Shown here: piece by piece, positions 33,448-41,454 of the stretch | How positions within the stretch are numbered: position 1 is the stretch's first letter | Layout of the letters: every line of letters starts with the position of its first letter | Source: Pseudomonadota bacterium | GTDB taxonomy: Bacteria > Chloroflexota > UBA5177 > JAJPKF01 | NCBI GenBank assembly: GCA_021323865.1 | Contig: JAJPKF010000018.1 | Location: 186,001 to 250,000, forward strand | Reading direction: 5' to 3' | DNA: 64,000 nucleotides | Notes under the pieces: generated by a model | Databases searched by the model: none | Told to the model about the DNA's origin: nothing | The model's input: the letters and a program-made list of their open reading frames with translations, nothing else | Made by a program: the position numbers and the translations under genes

Positions 33448-34361
33448 GCCGTCCCAGCCGGCTCGGTCTTTTCGTCTTTTCGGGGCTGATTCTCGCGGTC
33501 ACTGCGTGTGGCGCTCCGACCTCCGGTTCGAGATCCGGAGGGCGCCCCACCTACTACCTGGCCCTCGGCGACTCTCTCGCAGCGGGGTACGGCAGCGGCA
33601 CAACACCCAGCGACCGAGAGTGCCGTGACCACAACGCCGATCGAAGTGGTGCTCGAGGTTACGTGTGTCTGTTCTTTGCGCGGCTGCGCCGGGTCTCCCC
33701 GAACCTAAGGCTGGTCAATCTGGCCCTCGCTTCAGATCCCGGCGAGGACAGTTGCAGCTTTCTCCACGTTATCTCGTGCGCTGGATCGCGGCGCCGCCGC
33801 GATGTCGCACCGGGCGACAGGTCGCCGTTCGCATTCACGCGGGAGGCCCAGATATCGGCGGCCATGGGTGTGCTGCGCTCGCATCGTCAGCCGGGTGTCA
33901 TCAGCCTCGACATCGGGGGCAACGATTTTGCCCCTCTACTTGCCGAGACGGCCACGGGGAAGCTCAATAGGGCAACCCGTGGGCTGAGGGCAGCCGAACG
34001 GCGCTTCGCGCGAAACCTGCGCCGGATCGTCAGACAGCTACGGGGCAGCGCGCCGCAGGCCGTCATCATTCTGGCTGACCAGTACGATCCGCTTTCGGGA
34101 GTGCCGGCAGCCGTCCTTGGACCCGAGGGAGCCGTCATCTTACGTGACGCACAGAAGGCCACCGAGTCAATGCGGCGGAGTGTTCTTTCCGTCAGTCGCC
34201 GCTATCGAGCCGGGGTCGCCGATGTCGGGGCCCGGTTCAAAGGGAGAGCACTCGCCCTCACGCGGATTGCGCAAGGCGCCAATGTCCATCCTTCTCCCGC
34301 CGGATACCGGGTATACGCGGCACTGCTGTGGCAGACATATCGGGCGGCTCCCCGGCCCTAA
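33444..34361 (+). CDS. SGNH/GDSL-hydrolase lipoprotein lacking the usual triad Asp
   Basis: 305 residues. A signal peptide ends in the lipobox LAVTACG, so the mature protein should be lipid-anchored at Cys22. SGNH blocks I, III and V are visible: LALGDSLAAGYG with the nucleophilic Ser, DIGGND, and NVHPSPAGY. In active SGNH enzymes block V is DxxH; here the aspartate position is alanine (ANVH), while the His is kept. Activity is possible by a Ser-His dyad but is not assured. GTG start, overlapping the PIG-L stop (GTGA). The presumed esterase would act outside the membrane. Confidence 0.82.
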   Translation: MSRPSRLGLFVFSGLILAVTACGAPTSGSRSGGRPTYYLALGDSLAAGYGSGTTPSDRECRDHNADRSGARGYVCLFFARLRRVSPNLRLVNLALASDPGEDSCSFLHVISCAGSRRRRDVAPGDRSPFAFTREAQISAAMGVLRSHRQPGVISLDIGGNDFAPLLAETATGKLNRATRGLRAAERRFARNLRRIVRQLRGSAPQAVIILADQYDPLSGVPAAVLGPEGAVILRDAQKATESMRRSVLSVSRRYRAGVADVGARFKGRALALTRIAQGANVHPSPAGYRVYAALLWQTYRAAPRP

Positions 34362-34373
34362 GGGTGCTTCGAC

Positions 34374-35051
34374 TCAGGAGGCCATAGTGCGCTGTTCTTG
34401 CTTCCGCGTCCTCACTCGGGAACTCTTAATCGCCCCGATCGGATCGAAGTAGGCGACCACCGGCTGAGAGGCGGAGTCGACGTAGGCGAACTCCATGACC
34501 GAGCCCTTAGCCGGGTAGTACCGACCCCGGAGGCTGCGGATAGTCAACGGTAGGCCGAGAACCGCTGTGCGGCAGATCATGATGGGATCTGCGTGGCTCA
34601 CTGCTACCACGGTTTGCCCACGGTGCCTCCGTCGGGCCGTCTCCAGAAAGCGTGTCATTCGGGTGGCAATGGCGGCGATCGTCTCGTCATCGGGACGGGC
34701 CAAACGATCGTAGAAGTTGAACTCGGTCTTGAGGATGTCGTTCGATTGACCCTGGTATCCAGTGAGGACCTCGTCGATGAGGTTGGAGCGGGTTGCTCTC
34801 GGGCATGCGAGCACCCGGTTGATGATCTCGGCCGACTGACGCGCCCGCAGCCGCGGGCTGGTGTAGAGGGCCACCGCGCGCTGATCCCTAAGGAATGCCG
34901 CGGTCGCCGCGGCCTGCTCTCGGCCAAGATCGCTCAAGCCGAAACGAGGCAGGCGCCCATAGACGATGTTGCGGGGGTTGTGGACGTCCGTGTGCCGCAC
35001 CAGGAGGATGCGCGTCAGGCGGGTATGGTGGAGGAAAGGGGGATCAAACAT
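34374..35051 (-). CDS. Histidine phosphatase (phosphoglycerate mutase-like)
   Basis: 225 residues. The phosphate-accepting histidine is in LVRHTDVHNPRNIVYGR near 17-33, with Thr replacing the usual Gly of RHG. TSPRLRARQSAEI and VAVSHADPIMI complete the active site. Substrate unknown; the family includes cofactor-dependent mutases and broad phosphatases. The only reasonable start, ATG complementary to 35049-35051, shares the tetranucleotide CATG with the ATG of the divergent metallo-hydrolase, so the upstream region of each gene lies inside the other. Confidence 0.84.
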   Translation of the reverse strand: MFDPPFLHHTRLTRILLVRHTDVHNPRNIVYGRLPRFGLSDLGREQAAATAAFLRDQRAVALYTSPRLRARQSAEIINRVLACPRATRSNLIDEVLTGYQGQSNDILKTEFNFYDRLARPDDETIAAIATRMTRFLETARRRHRGQTVVAVSHADPIMICRTAVLGLPLTIRSLRGRYYPAKGSVMEFAYVDSASQPVVAYFDPIGAIKSSRVRTRKQEQRTMAS

Positions 35052-35637
35052 GTCGGATGTTGAGATTCGAGCCGCCCGGGTCGGAGCGATGGATAACGGC
35101 GTCTACGTGCTGGTGGATCGGGAATCGGGCCAGAGTATTCTCGTCGATGCTCCAACCGACCCGGACCGCATCCAAGAGCTGACGGATGGCACGAGTGTCA
35201 AATATCTCCTGTTGACTCATGGCGATGGCGACCACATTCAGGCACTTCCCGAGATTCGGCGCCGGATCGGCATGCCCGTGGGGATTCACGAGTCCGACGC
35301 GGGATCGCTACAGGCGCCACCGGATTTCTTCATCAACGACGGTGATGTCTACCAGTTCGGATCGAGCTCCGTGCGCGCGGTTCACACCCCCGGTCACACG
35401 GCGGGCAGCGTATCACTCATCGGCGAGGGCTTTGTAATCAGTGGAGATACACTGTTTCCCGGTGGACCCGGCAACACCCGCCGTCCTGGTGGCGACTTCC
35501 AGGCCATCATCGCAGGGATTCGGGACAAGCTCTTTGTCCTTCCGGATGAAACAAAGGTGTATCCGGGGCACGGCAACCCGACAACGATCGGCGCCGAGAA
35601 GCCCCATCTCCAGGAGTGGATCGAACGCGGCTGGTAA
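35050..35637 (+). CDS. Metallo-beta-lactamase-fold hydrolase (glyoxalase II-like)
   Basis: 195 residues. The dinuclear zinc motif is THGDGDHIQ (HxHxDH variant, with Gly in place of the second residue), followed by HTPGHTAGSVSL, GDTLFPGG and PGHGNPTTIG, the usual three further ligand motifs. This set fits thiol-ester hydrolases of the glyoxalase II group and their many uncharacterised relatives. ATG 35050 is preceded by GGAGGAAAGGGGG. The frame is open upstream, but those residues would come from antisense of the phosphatase gene. Start codons of the two divergent genes overlap at 35049-35052. Confidence 0.86.
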   Translation: MSDVEIRAARVGAMDNGVYVLVDRESGQSILVDAPTDPDRIQELTDGTSVKYLLLTHGDGDHIQALPEIRRRIGMPVGIHESDAGSLQAPPDFFINDGDVYQFGSSSVRAVHTPGHTAGSVSLIGEGFVISGDTLFPGGPGNTRRPGGDFQAIIAGIRDKLFVLPDETKVYPGHGNPTTIGAEKPHLQEWIERGW

Positions 35638-35829
35638 ACGGCCTCTAGGCAGAGGCACCTCAGCCAGACCGGCCGCCCGTCCGCTACCGGTTGAGGCACT
35701 GGGATGTGCCAGACGAGACCAGCGATAGGGCGGATGGGCCATCCGGCTCAGCGGCTCGGGGTGGCACAATAACTGGGTCATCACGCTACGATCGTTGCTG
35801 TCTACCGACGAGATTGAGGAGTTTCTTCA

Positions 35830-36288
35830 TTGAAATCGCTCGCGAGATTCACGCTTCCCGCCGCGCTTCTCCTGGCCGCCGCCTCCGCGGGTGGAGTGGT
35901 TCAGGCATCCCATCGCTCGCCCATGCGTTCCGTCGACGTGCCGCTGCTGAAGCTGCATGTGTCGCTCAAGCCGGTGGTCAACCCCGGCCAGTACCAGGTC
36001 TTTACGGTCTCGACGGCGCCGGGCGCGCACGTGACGATCTCCTTGGTATTTAATGACGGAGGCTGGAAGACCTCGGCGCGCCGATCGGCGACCAGCAGCA
36101 AGGCCGGCACCGTGGTACTCGGATGGCTGGCCCCCAAGATCGGAACCTCCTCCGCAAACTCCAAGTCACACGCAAGTGGGCCCCGGCACGACGCCTCCTC
36201 CGGTACGAAGGTCAAGGCGAAGACCTGCTCCTCGAGTGGCAAAGGAACCAAGTGCCAGGAGAACCAGTTCATCATCGCCGATAAGTGA
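35830..36288 (+). CDS. Small secreted protein of unknown function
   Basis: 152 residues. The signal peptide (MKSLARFTLPAALLLAAASAGGVVQA) is clear. The mature region has VSLKPVVNPGQYQVFTVST and GAHVTISLVFNDGG, which look like an Ig-like or fibronectin-like beta sandwich, then a Ser/Lys/Gly-rich low-complexity linker with two cysteines (KTCSSSGKGTKC) that could pair. TTG start at 35830, with GAGGAG eight bases upstream. A rho-independent terminator lies directly after the gene. I do not recognise the family. Confidence 0.6.
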   Translation: MKSLARFTLPAALLLAAASAGGVVQASHRSPMRSVDVPLLKLHVSLKPVVNPGQYQVFTVSTAPGAHVTISLVFNDGGWKTSARRSATSSKAGTVVLGWLAPKIGTSSANSKSHASGPRHDASSGTKVKAKTCSSSGKGTKCQENQFIIADK

Positions 36289-36310
36289 CCGACGGCTAGA
36301 CTGTCAGAGG

Positions 36311-36341
36311 AAGGCGCCTTCCCCAAGGGAGGCGCCTTTTT
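36311..36341 (+). terminator. Intrinsic terminator
   Basis: AAGGCGCC followed by TTCCC, a CAA loop, GGGA and GGCGCCTT forms a long stem with one bulged T, and the 3' side runs into TTTTT at 36337-36341. It is the best intrinsic terminator in the window and separates the secreted-protein gene from guaB. Confidence 0.85.
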
Positions 36342-36373
36342 CATGCCGAAGCGCCAACCTCTTGGAGTCAGAT

Positions 36374-37813
36374 GTGGACGTTCCCATTCGATCTGGACTT
36401 ACCTACGACGACGTGCTGATCGAGCCTCGATGCTCAGAGATCCGCTCCCGCAAGGACGTCGACACCAGTGCCAGCTTCACATCCCGCATCCGGCTTCGCA
36501 TACCCGTCGTGAGCGCCAATATGGACACCGTGACCGAGTCGGAAATGGCCATTGCCATGGCACGTCACGGTGGGCTGGGTATCATCCATCGCTTCAACTC
36601 TGTCTCGGACCAGGTGGAACAGGTACGGCGGGTCAAGCGGTCCGAGTCCTTCGTAATCGAAAGCCCCTACACCATCGGTCCGGATGAAACCGTGGGCTCA
36701 GCCCGGGAGCTGATGGAACAGAAGGGCGTCACCGGACTGCCGGTCGTACAGGGAGGGACACTCCGAGGCATTCTCAGTCGCCGCGATATCGCCTTCGCGA
36801 CCGGCACCTTGGAACCGGTCTCGGCCTTCATGACCGCACGAGACAAGCTTGTGACTGCTCCCATGGGCATCTCGCTCAAGGAAGCGGAGACGCTATTGGC
36901 CCGGCACAAGGTGGAGAAGCTACCGCTGGTGGATGATGGGGACCAGCTGCGCGGCCTCATCACCATGAAAGACATCCAGAAGCGAAACCAGTTCCCCAAC
37001 TCCTCGAAGGATTCGAAGGGGCGTCTTCTGTTAGGGGCGGCAGTCGGCGTGAGCGGTGATTATATGGAGCGGTCCGAGGCACTGCTGACCGCCGGGGCCG
37101 ATGTGTTGGTCCTGGATATCGCCCATGGTCACTCCTTGAACGCGCTTGACGCCACCAGACACCTGCGCGACGCCTTCCCCGACGCTGATCTCGTCGCCGG
37201 GAATGTCGCCACGGCCGAAGGAACCCGCGATCTGATCGATGCCGGAGCGAATGCCGTCAAGGTGGGAGTGGGCCCGGGTTCCATCTGTATAACCCGCGTC
37301 GTGACCGGCGTGGGCGTGCCGCAGCTGACCGCCGTGATGGATTGTGCCCAGGCGGCACGAGAGCAAGGTGTGCCGATCATCGCGGACGGTGGCATTCGGC
37401 ACTCGGGCGACCTGGTAAAGGCCCTCGCTGCGGGCGCCGGTACGGTGATGCTGGGCAATCTCATGGCGGGAACCACCGAGAGCCCAGGCGTAACCATTGT
37501 GCGCAACAACCGCCGCTATAAGGTCTCTCGGGGGATGGCCTCCGTGGGTGCCTCGATGGAGCGATATCGAAAAGAGAAGCCGGGGTGGGAGGGTGAGGAA
37601 TCCTGGGAGGACGTGGTGCCGGAGGGGGTGGAGGGAATGGTCCCCTACAAGGGAGATGTATCCGACGTCCTCGTGCAGCTGGTCGGCGGCCTCCGCTCCG
37701 GGATGAGTTATCTCGGCGCACGTTCGACAGATCAGATGTGGCAGCGGGCCCGCTTCATCTCCATCACCAACGCCAGCATGCGTGAGAGCGGTGCTCATGA
37801 CGTGGAGCTCTGA
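36374..37813 (+). CDS. guaB: Inosine-5'-monophosphate dehydrogenase
   Basis: NAD-dependent conversion of IMP to XMP, the committed step to GTP. 479 residues. The barrel starts at [13 protein letters not shown]; two CBS domains lie at about 95-205 (ESPYTIG..., [18 protein letters not shown]); catalytic Cys is in [26 protein letters not shown] binds IMP phosphate. GTG 36374 with GGAG six bases upstream is preferred, as the frame is open well upstream through the terminator. It is isolated from other purine genes here. The C-terminal [10 protein letters not shown] and GMSYLGA are typical. Confidence 0.96.
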   Translation: MDVPIRSGLTYDDVLIEPRCSEIRSRKDVDTSASFTSRIRLRIPVVSANMDTVTESEMAIAMARHGGLGIIHRFNSVSDQVEQVRRVKRSESFVIESPYTIGPDETVGSARELMEQKGVTGLPVVQGGTLRGILSRRDIAFATGTLEPVSAFMTARDKLVTAPMGISLKEAETLLARHKVEKLPLVDDGDQLRGLITMKDIQKRNQFPNSSKDSKGRLLLGAAVGVSGDYMERSEALLTAGADVLVLDIAHGHSLNALDATRHLRDAFPDADLVAGNVATAEGTRDLIDAGANAVKVGVGPGSICITRVVTGVGVPQLTAVMDCAQAAREQGVPIIADGGIRHSGDLVKALAAGAGTVMLGNLMAGTTESPGVTIVRNNRRYKVSRGMASVGASMERYRKEKPGWEGEESWEDVVPEGVEGMVPYKGDVSDVLVQLVGGLRSGMSYLGARSTDQMWQRARFISITNASMRESGAHDVEL

Positions 37814-37848
37814 GCCAAGGCCGTAGGGCCGGACAAAGGGAGGGCAGC

Positions 37849-38646
37849 GTGCAGGATGTCGTCGTCGTGGATGCCTTCACCACCGAGCCGTTCCGCGGGA
37901 ATCCGGCAGCCGTCTGCATTCTGACGCGGCCGGCTCCTGAGCCGTGGATGCGCCTCGTTGCCCGGGAGATGAATCTGGCCGAGACTGCCTTTTTGACGCC
38001 AGGGGAGTCGACGGACGCGGACTTTGCCCTTCGGTGGTTTACGCCTGTGAGCGAAGTGGAGCTGTGCGGGCACGCCACGATCGCCTCTGCGCACGTCCTC
38101 TTCGAGGACGGCAGGGTGCTACCCGACAAAACGATCAGGTTTGACACGCTCAGTGGGATCCTCGGCGCTCGTCTCGACGGCACCGCCGTGATCCTGGACT
38201 TTCCCGCCACGCCTCCGAAGCGTGCCGATCCGCCGGCTGGGCTCGCGACCGCCCTCGGCGCAGAGCCGATGTGGGTCGGCCAAACGCCGTTCGCATACCT
38301 GGTTGAGCTTGAATCCGAAGAGACCGTTCGAGGGCTTCACCCGGACCTCGTCTGGATTTCGGCCCTACAAGGGAACGGGCTGATCGTTACCGCGGGCGCA
38401 TATGGCGGCCCCTACGACTTTGTATCCAGGTTCTTTGCGCCGGCTCTGGGCGTGCCCGAGGACCCGGTGACCGGGTCGGCTCATTGCGGCTTGGCGGCGT
38501 ATTGGTCGGGACGGCTCGGAAAGACCAGATTGTGCGGCTACCAAGCGTCCCAACGAGGCGGAGAGGTGGGAGTCACCCTGGCCGGCGACCGCGTCGAGCT
38601 CGCGGGAGGCGCAGTGACCATCCTGAGAGGCCAGCTGCTCCACTGA
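37849..38646 (+). CDS. PhzF-family isomerase-like protein
   Basis: 265 residues with the diaminopimelate-epimerase-like double fold. Signature segments: VDAFTTEPFRGNPAAVC near the N-terminus, FTPVSEVELCGHATIAS, and EDPVTGSAHCGLAAYW. In PhzF the glutamate near position 45 (here in LAETAFL) is the catalytic base. The family name is misleading: most members are not in phenazine clusters, and no phz gene is here. GTG start at 37849 after AGGGAGGGCAGC, 36 bp after guaB, so it may be co-transcribed with it. Substrate unknown. Confidence 0.87.
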   Translation: MQDVVVVDAFTTEPFRGNPAAVCILTRPAPEPWMRLVAREMNLAETAFLTPGESTDADFALRWFTPVSEVELCGHATIASAHVLFEDGRVLPDKTIRFDTLSGILGARLDGTAVILDFPATPPKRADPPAGLATALGAEPMWVGQTPFAYLVELESEETVRGLHPDLVWISALQGNGLIVTAGAYGGPYDFVSRFFAPALGVPEDPVTGSAHCGLAAYWSGRLGKTRLCGYQASQRGGEVGVTLAGDRVELAGGAVTILRGQLLH

Positions 38647-38729
38647 CCCGGGCTGGATAGTTCTCAGGGATCTTGCAACTCCGCAAGATCGGTCAATTCG
38701 TAGCCCCTATTAGTGCATACGATAGTGGC

Positions 38730-39659
38730 ATGGATGCTCCCACCACGCAGCGCGACCGACTCCGCGAGTTCATCGATCTCATCGTCGGGAGCCTCGACGA
38801 GGAAGTCGATGGCGCACGCATTGCCTCCCGGGTAGGTCTGAGCAGGTACCACTTCGACCGGCTCGTCTCCGCGGCGATGGGTGAGTCGCCGGGCGCATTC
38901 CGGAGGCGCCTTCTCCTCGAGCGCGCTGCGTGGGAGATCGCACGTTCGAGGGTGTCCATTAGGCGGGTTGCCACGGACGCGGGCTACCGGTCGGCAGAGG
39001 GCTTCATTCGAGCCTTCTCCCAAGCGTTCGGGAGCACGCCCGGTCGGTTTCGCAGCGGAAGCCGAACCTTTTACTTGGATGGTCCGAACGGTGTCCACTT
39101 CCATCCTCCCGGCGCATTGACGATTCCAGGAAGTTCAGAAAGGAGTAGCAGAATGGACTTTGTCGATCGCATCGTTGGACACGACATTTGGTTTACCAAC
39201 CGGTTACTCGATCGGGCCCAAGAACTGGATCCCCAGAAGCTGGATCAACCCGTCTTCAGCGACTGGAGCTCTGCGCCCTTCGGGATCAACAAGGACACAC
39301 TTCGATCGCTCCTCAACGAGATGGTTGCGAACAAGGAGAACTGGTCCGCGTCTCTCGCGGGCCGCTCGGCTCCGACCAACGGCGGCACGAGCATTGACGA
39401 GCTAAAGCGCCGCTATGCCGTTGCCGCCGAGCAATTCTCGGATCTCGTCAAGGACATCAGCCGTCGCGGTCGCTGGGATGAGGGGTTCGTGGATGCCTTG
39501 TGCGACCCGCCGCAGAGTTTCACGTATGGGGGCATGCTCGCCCACGTGGCCACGTTTTCCGCCTTCCGTCGGACGATGGCGGTGCTGATGTTCAGACGGC
39601 ACGGGATTGACGACCTCGGGATCGGCGACCCCATCGAATGGGAGCGCCAGCGCAAATAG
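38730..39659 (+). CDS. AraC-type HTH fused to a DinB-like four-helix domain
   Basis: 309 residues in two parts. Residues about 10-115 form the double helix-turn-helix of AraC/XylS regulators (ASRVGLSRYHFDRLVSAAMG, ATDAGYRSAEGFIRAFSQAFG, TPGRFR). After a linker, residues about 145-300 look like a DinB/YfiT metal-binding bundle: IVGHDIWFTNRLLDRAQELD and GGMLAHVATFSAFRR, with spaced His residues. DinB-like proteins often act as thiol-dependent transferases, so this may be a sensor that responds to electrophiles. Start ATG 38730; an inverted repeat CTTGC/GCAAG at 38672-38687 lies upstream. A 27-nt near-palindrome follows the gene. Confidence 0.8.
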   Translation: MDAPTTQRDRLREFIDLIVGSLDEEVDGARIASRVGLSRYHFDRLVSAAMGESPGAFRRRLLLERAAWEIARSRVSIRRVATDAGYRSAEGFIRAFSQAFGSTPGRFRSGSRTFYLDGPNGVHFHPPGALTIPGSSERSSRMDFVDRIVGHDIWFTNRLLDRAQELDPQKLDQPVFSDWSSAPFGINKDTLRSLLNEMVANKENWSASLAGRSAPTNGGTSIDELKRRYAVAAEQFSDLVKDISRRGRWDEGFVDALCDPPQSFTYGGMLAHVATFSAFRRTMAVLMFRRHGIDDLGIGDPIEWERQRK

Positions 39660-39679
39660 GTGGGACCGGAAACGAGGAA

Positions 39680-39706
39680 GGGCGCCGGTCAATTTGACCG
39701 GCGCCC
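39680..39706. terminator. Bidirectional terminator-like palindrome
   Basis: GGGCGCCGGTCAA (39680-39692) and TTGACCGGCGCCC (39694-39706) are exact complements around a single T. It lies between convergent genes ending at 39659 and 39731 and would form a strong hairpin in either transcript. T-tracts are weak on both sides. Confidence 0.6.
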
Positions 39707-39730
39707 TCAGTTATGAACGGTGACTACCGA

Positions 39731-40357
39731 TCAGCAGTGGCCGCTCTGCAAAACGGCAGGTGTGCGGCTGTCGAGCGAGCTGCCACCCAGTTGACCGGTC
39801 CAACTATTGGCAGAACCGCCCGGCATAGCCTTGAAGTTCGCGTAGAGGGTACCTGCCGGTACGGCGGCTGTCTTGGTCTTCTTGTTGGCGGCGACCCCTG
39901 CGAGGTGTGCAAGGATAAACCCGTGAAGCGTTGCCGACTGGACACTCGATGGAGTCCCGGTGGCACTGTCGACACCAACGAGGCTACCCGCGCCGACGAC
40001 CCGGCTCTTGCCCTTGCCGGTGGACTTGAGCCACCAGATGGAGCCACGAGTGGTTCCGTCGCCTGTGGTCGTATTGATCAGACTGTGGACAGCAATGCGG
40101 ATGGGGCCATTGAGCCGCGCGTCGCTGCCGCCGCTCATGGTGCCGGTGTAGACATCACGCGACTGGACGTAGCTGCCGTCCGTTCCCTTGCACTGTCGCG
40201 ACTTCAGTCTCTTGCCGGTCACGCTGAACGTTGCCGTCTGCTGTGAGGTGGTCGGCTTGTGAGATGCGCCGTGCTTCGCTGCGAATGCGATGCCGCCGGC
40301 GACAAGTGTGAGGACGAATGCGAAGAGCATTGCCCTCCGTACTCTGCTTCCGATCAT
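39731..40357 (-). CDS. Secreted protein of unknown function
   Basis: 208 residues. N-terminal MIGSRVRRAMLFAFVLTLVAGGIAFAA is a signal peptide. The mature protein is Ser/Thr/Gly/Lys-rich with beta-strand-like repeats (TATFSVTGKRL, YTGTMSGGSDARLNGPIRIA, TRGSIWWLKSTGKGKSRVVG). Two cysteines, one near the start of the mature part (RQCKGTDG) and one at the extreme C-terminus, could form a disulfide. AGGAGG six bases upstream strongly supports ATG 40357. I do not recognise the family; the shape suggests a small beta-barrel or adhesin-like domain. Confidence 0.65.
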   Translation of the reverse strand: MIGSRVRRAMLFAFVLTLVAGGIAFAAKHGASHKPTTSQQTATFSVTGKRLKSRQCKGTDGSYVQSRDVYTGTMSGGSDARLNGPIRIAVHSLINTTTGDGTTRGSIWWLKSTGKGKSRVVGAGSLVGVDSATGTPSSVQSATLHGFILAHLAGVAANKKTKTAAVPAGTLYANFKAMPGGSANSWTGQLGGSSLDSRTPAVLQSGHC

Positions 40358-40528
40358 TGGATCCTCCTCAGTGAAATACGGGAGCCGAACTCCCACGGAG
40401 AAGGAGCAATCGCCGTACCCAAAACGTTTCCTGCCGGTGACACGACTCTTAACGATTGATGACATGCCGGAATAAACCCGGTCGCCAGGTTCAGGTCGCA
40501 CGGCTGTCCCCGATCCTTGGTTTCCGGA

Positions 40529-40738
40529 TCAGGCGGTTCGCACGTTCTCCGCTCGCGTTCGGTTTGAACGGCTGTCTCGACCCATCTCGTATTCGACTTG
40601 CTGGCCAGGCGTCAGCTGATCGAACGAGCCGTCGGCCACTGAACTGTGGTGGAAGAACACGTCCTCTCCACCGTCGTCAGGTCGAATGAATCCAAAGCCT
40701 CGGTCGCCAATGATCCGGGCAATCGTGCCGCTAGCCAT
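40529..40738 (-). CDS. Cold-shock-domain protein (CspA family)
   Basis: 69-residue single-stranded nucleic-acid-binding protein. RNP1 is GFGFIRPD and RNP2 is DVFFHHSSV; the family's KWFNxxKGFGFI start is changed to IARIIGDRGFGFI. The tail ends with basic SRSNRTRAENVR. ATG complementary to 40736-40738, with AAGGGGGAAA upstream. It could act as an RNA chaperone or transcription antiterminator. It lies between two putative secreted-protein genes on the same strand, with no sign of overlap. Confidence 0.92.
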   Translation of the reverse strand: MASGTIARIIGDRGFGFIRPDDGGEDVFFHHSSVADGSFDQLTPGQQVEYEMGRDSRSNRTRAENVRTA

Positions 40739-40810
40739 GGCTTTCCCCCTTTGCGTCAGCCCTACCCAGGGTATCGCGTTCGTCTCCGCGCGTGCCCCGA
40801 GCATCGTGGT

Positions 40811-41431
40811 TCAGCCTTCGCAGGACACGACGGGGGACCGGTAGATCGTCGTGGACGGCGATCCCGTGCAGTACGTGTTTCGGACGAGCCGCCGTTTTCC
40901 GCCCCAGCGCACAACGAAGATCAGGTGGGTGGGTCCGGCTTTGGCACCACGCCAGGCAAACGCCACGTCTATGTCCCATGTGGCCGATCGGTGGCCCACG
41001 GCCTGAAGCGAGATGCGGCCCACCTCCGGGAAACTGCGATCGATGGGGTCGAGCTCGAACTTGTGGAGGATGTGCTGCAGGCGGTGGAAGAGCCGGTGTG
41101 TCACAGGGCAGCCTGCGTTCACGACGGACTGGTAGGGCCGACCGTCAAAACAGGCCTGCAAAGGAATGCGTGTTCCCGCATCGTCGCATCCTGCCGTGGT
41201 CGTGGACACGTTCGTCGCCGAGCAGGCGACGAGCTGGGCTGTATGTAGGGCGTGACTTCGACCGGACATACTGGCACGGTTAGCCTGAATCGTGCCCGGC
41301 ACGGCCGAGGCCAGACAGATGACGAGGCTGACCCCGCCCCACGAAAGAACTGTCACTGCCCGTTTCAATCGGTCACACGCACCTGGGCGAAACCGCTTCG
41401 AGTTCGCGGTTTGCAACGAGGAGTACAGCAA
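40811..41431 (-). CDS. Putative secreted or membrane-anchored protein, unknown
   Basis: Up to 206 residues. A basic stretch followed by VLSWGGVSLVICLASAVPG would be a signal or anchor; the rest has about seven cysteines (ACSAT, GCDDAGTRIPLQACFDG, NAGCPVTH, VSCEG) and a WDIDVAFAWRG strand, consistent with a disulfide-rich exported domain. The start is uncertain: TTG 41431 gives the full frame, while TTG 41368 would begin just before the hydrophobic segment. No good ribosome-binding site is seen for either. It is divergent from the propeller gene. I do not recognise the family. Confidence 0.5.
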   Translation of the reverse strand: MLYSSLQTANSKRFRPGACDRLKRAVTVLSWGGVSLVICLASAVPGTIQANRASMSGRSHALHTAQLVACSATNVSTTTAGCDDAGTRIPLQACFDGRPYQSVVNAGCPVTHRLFHRLQHILHKFELDPIDRSFPEVGRISLQAVGHRSATWDIDVAFAWRGAKAGPTHLIFVVRWGGKRRLVRNTYCTGSPSTTIYRSPVVSCEG

Positions 41432-41454
41432 AAGCCCAATGAGAGAATGACGGC

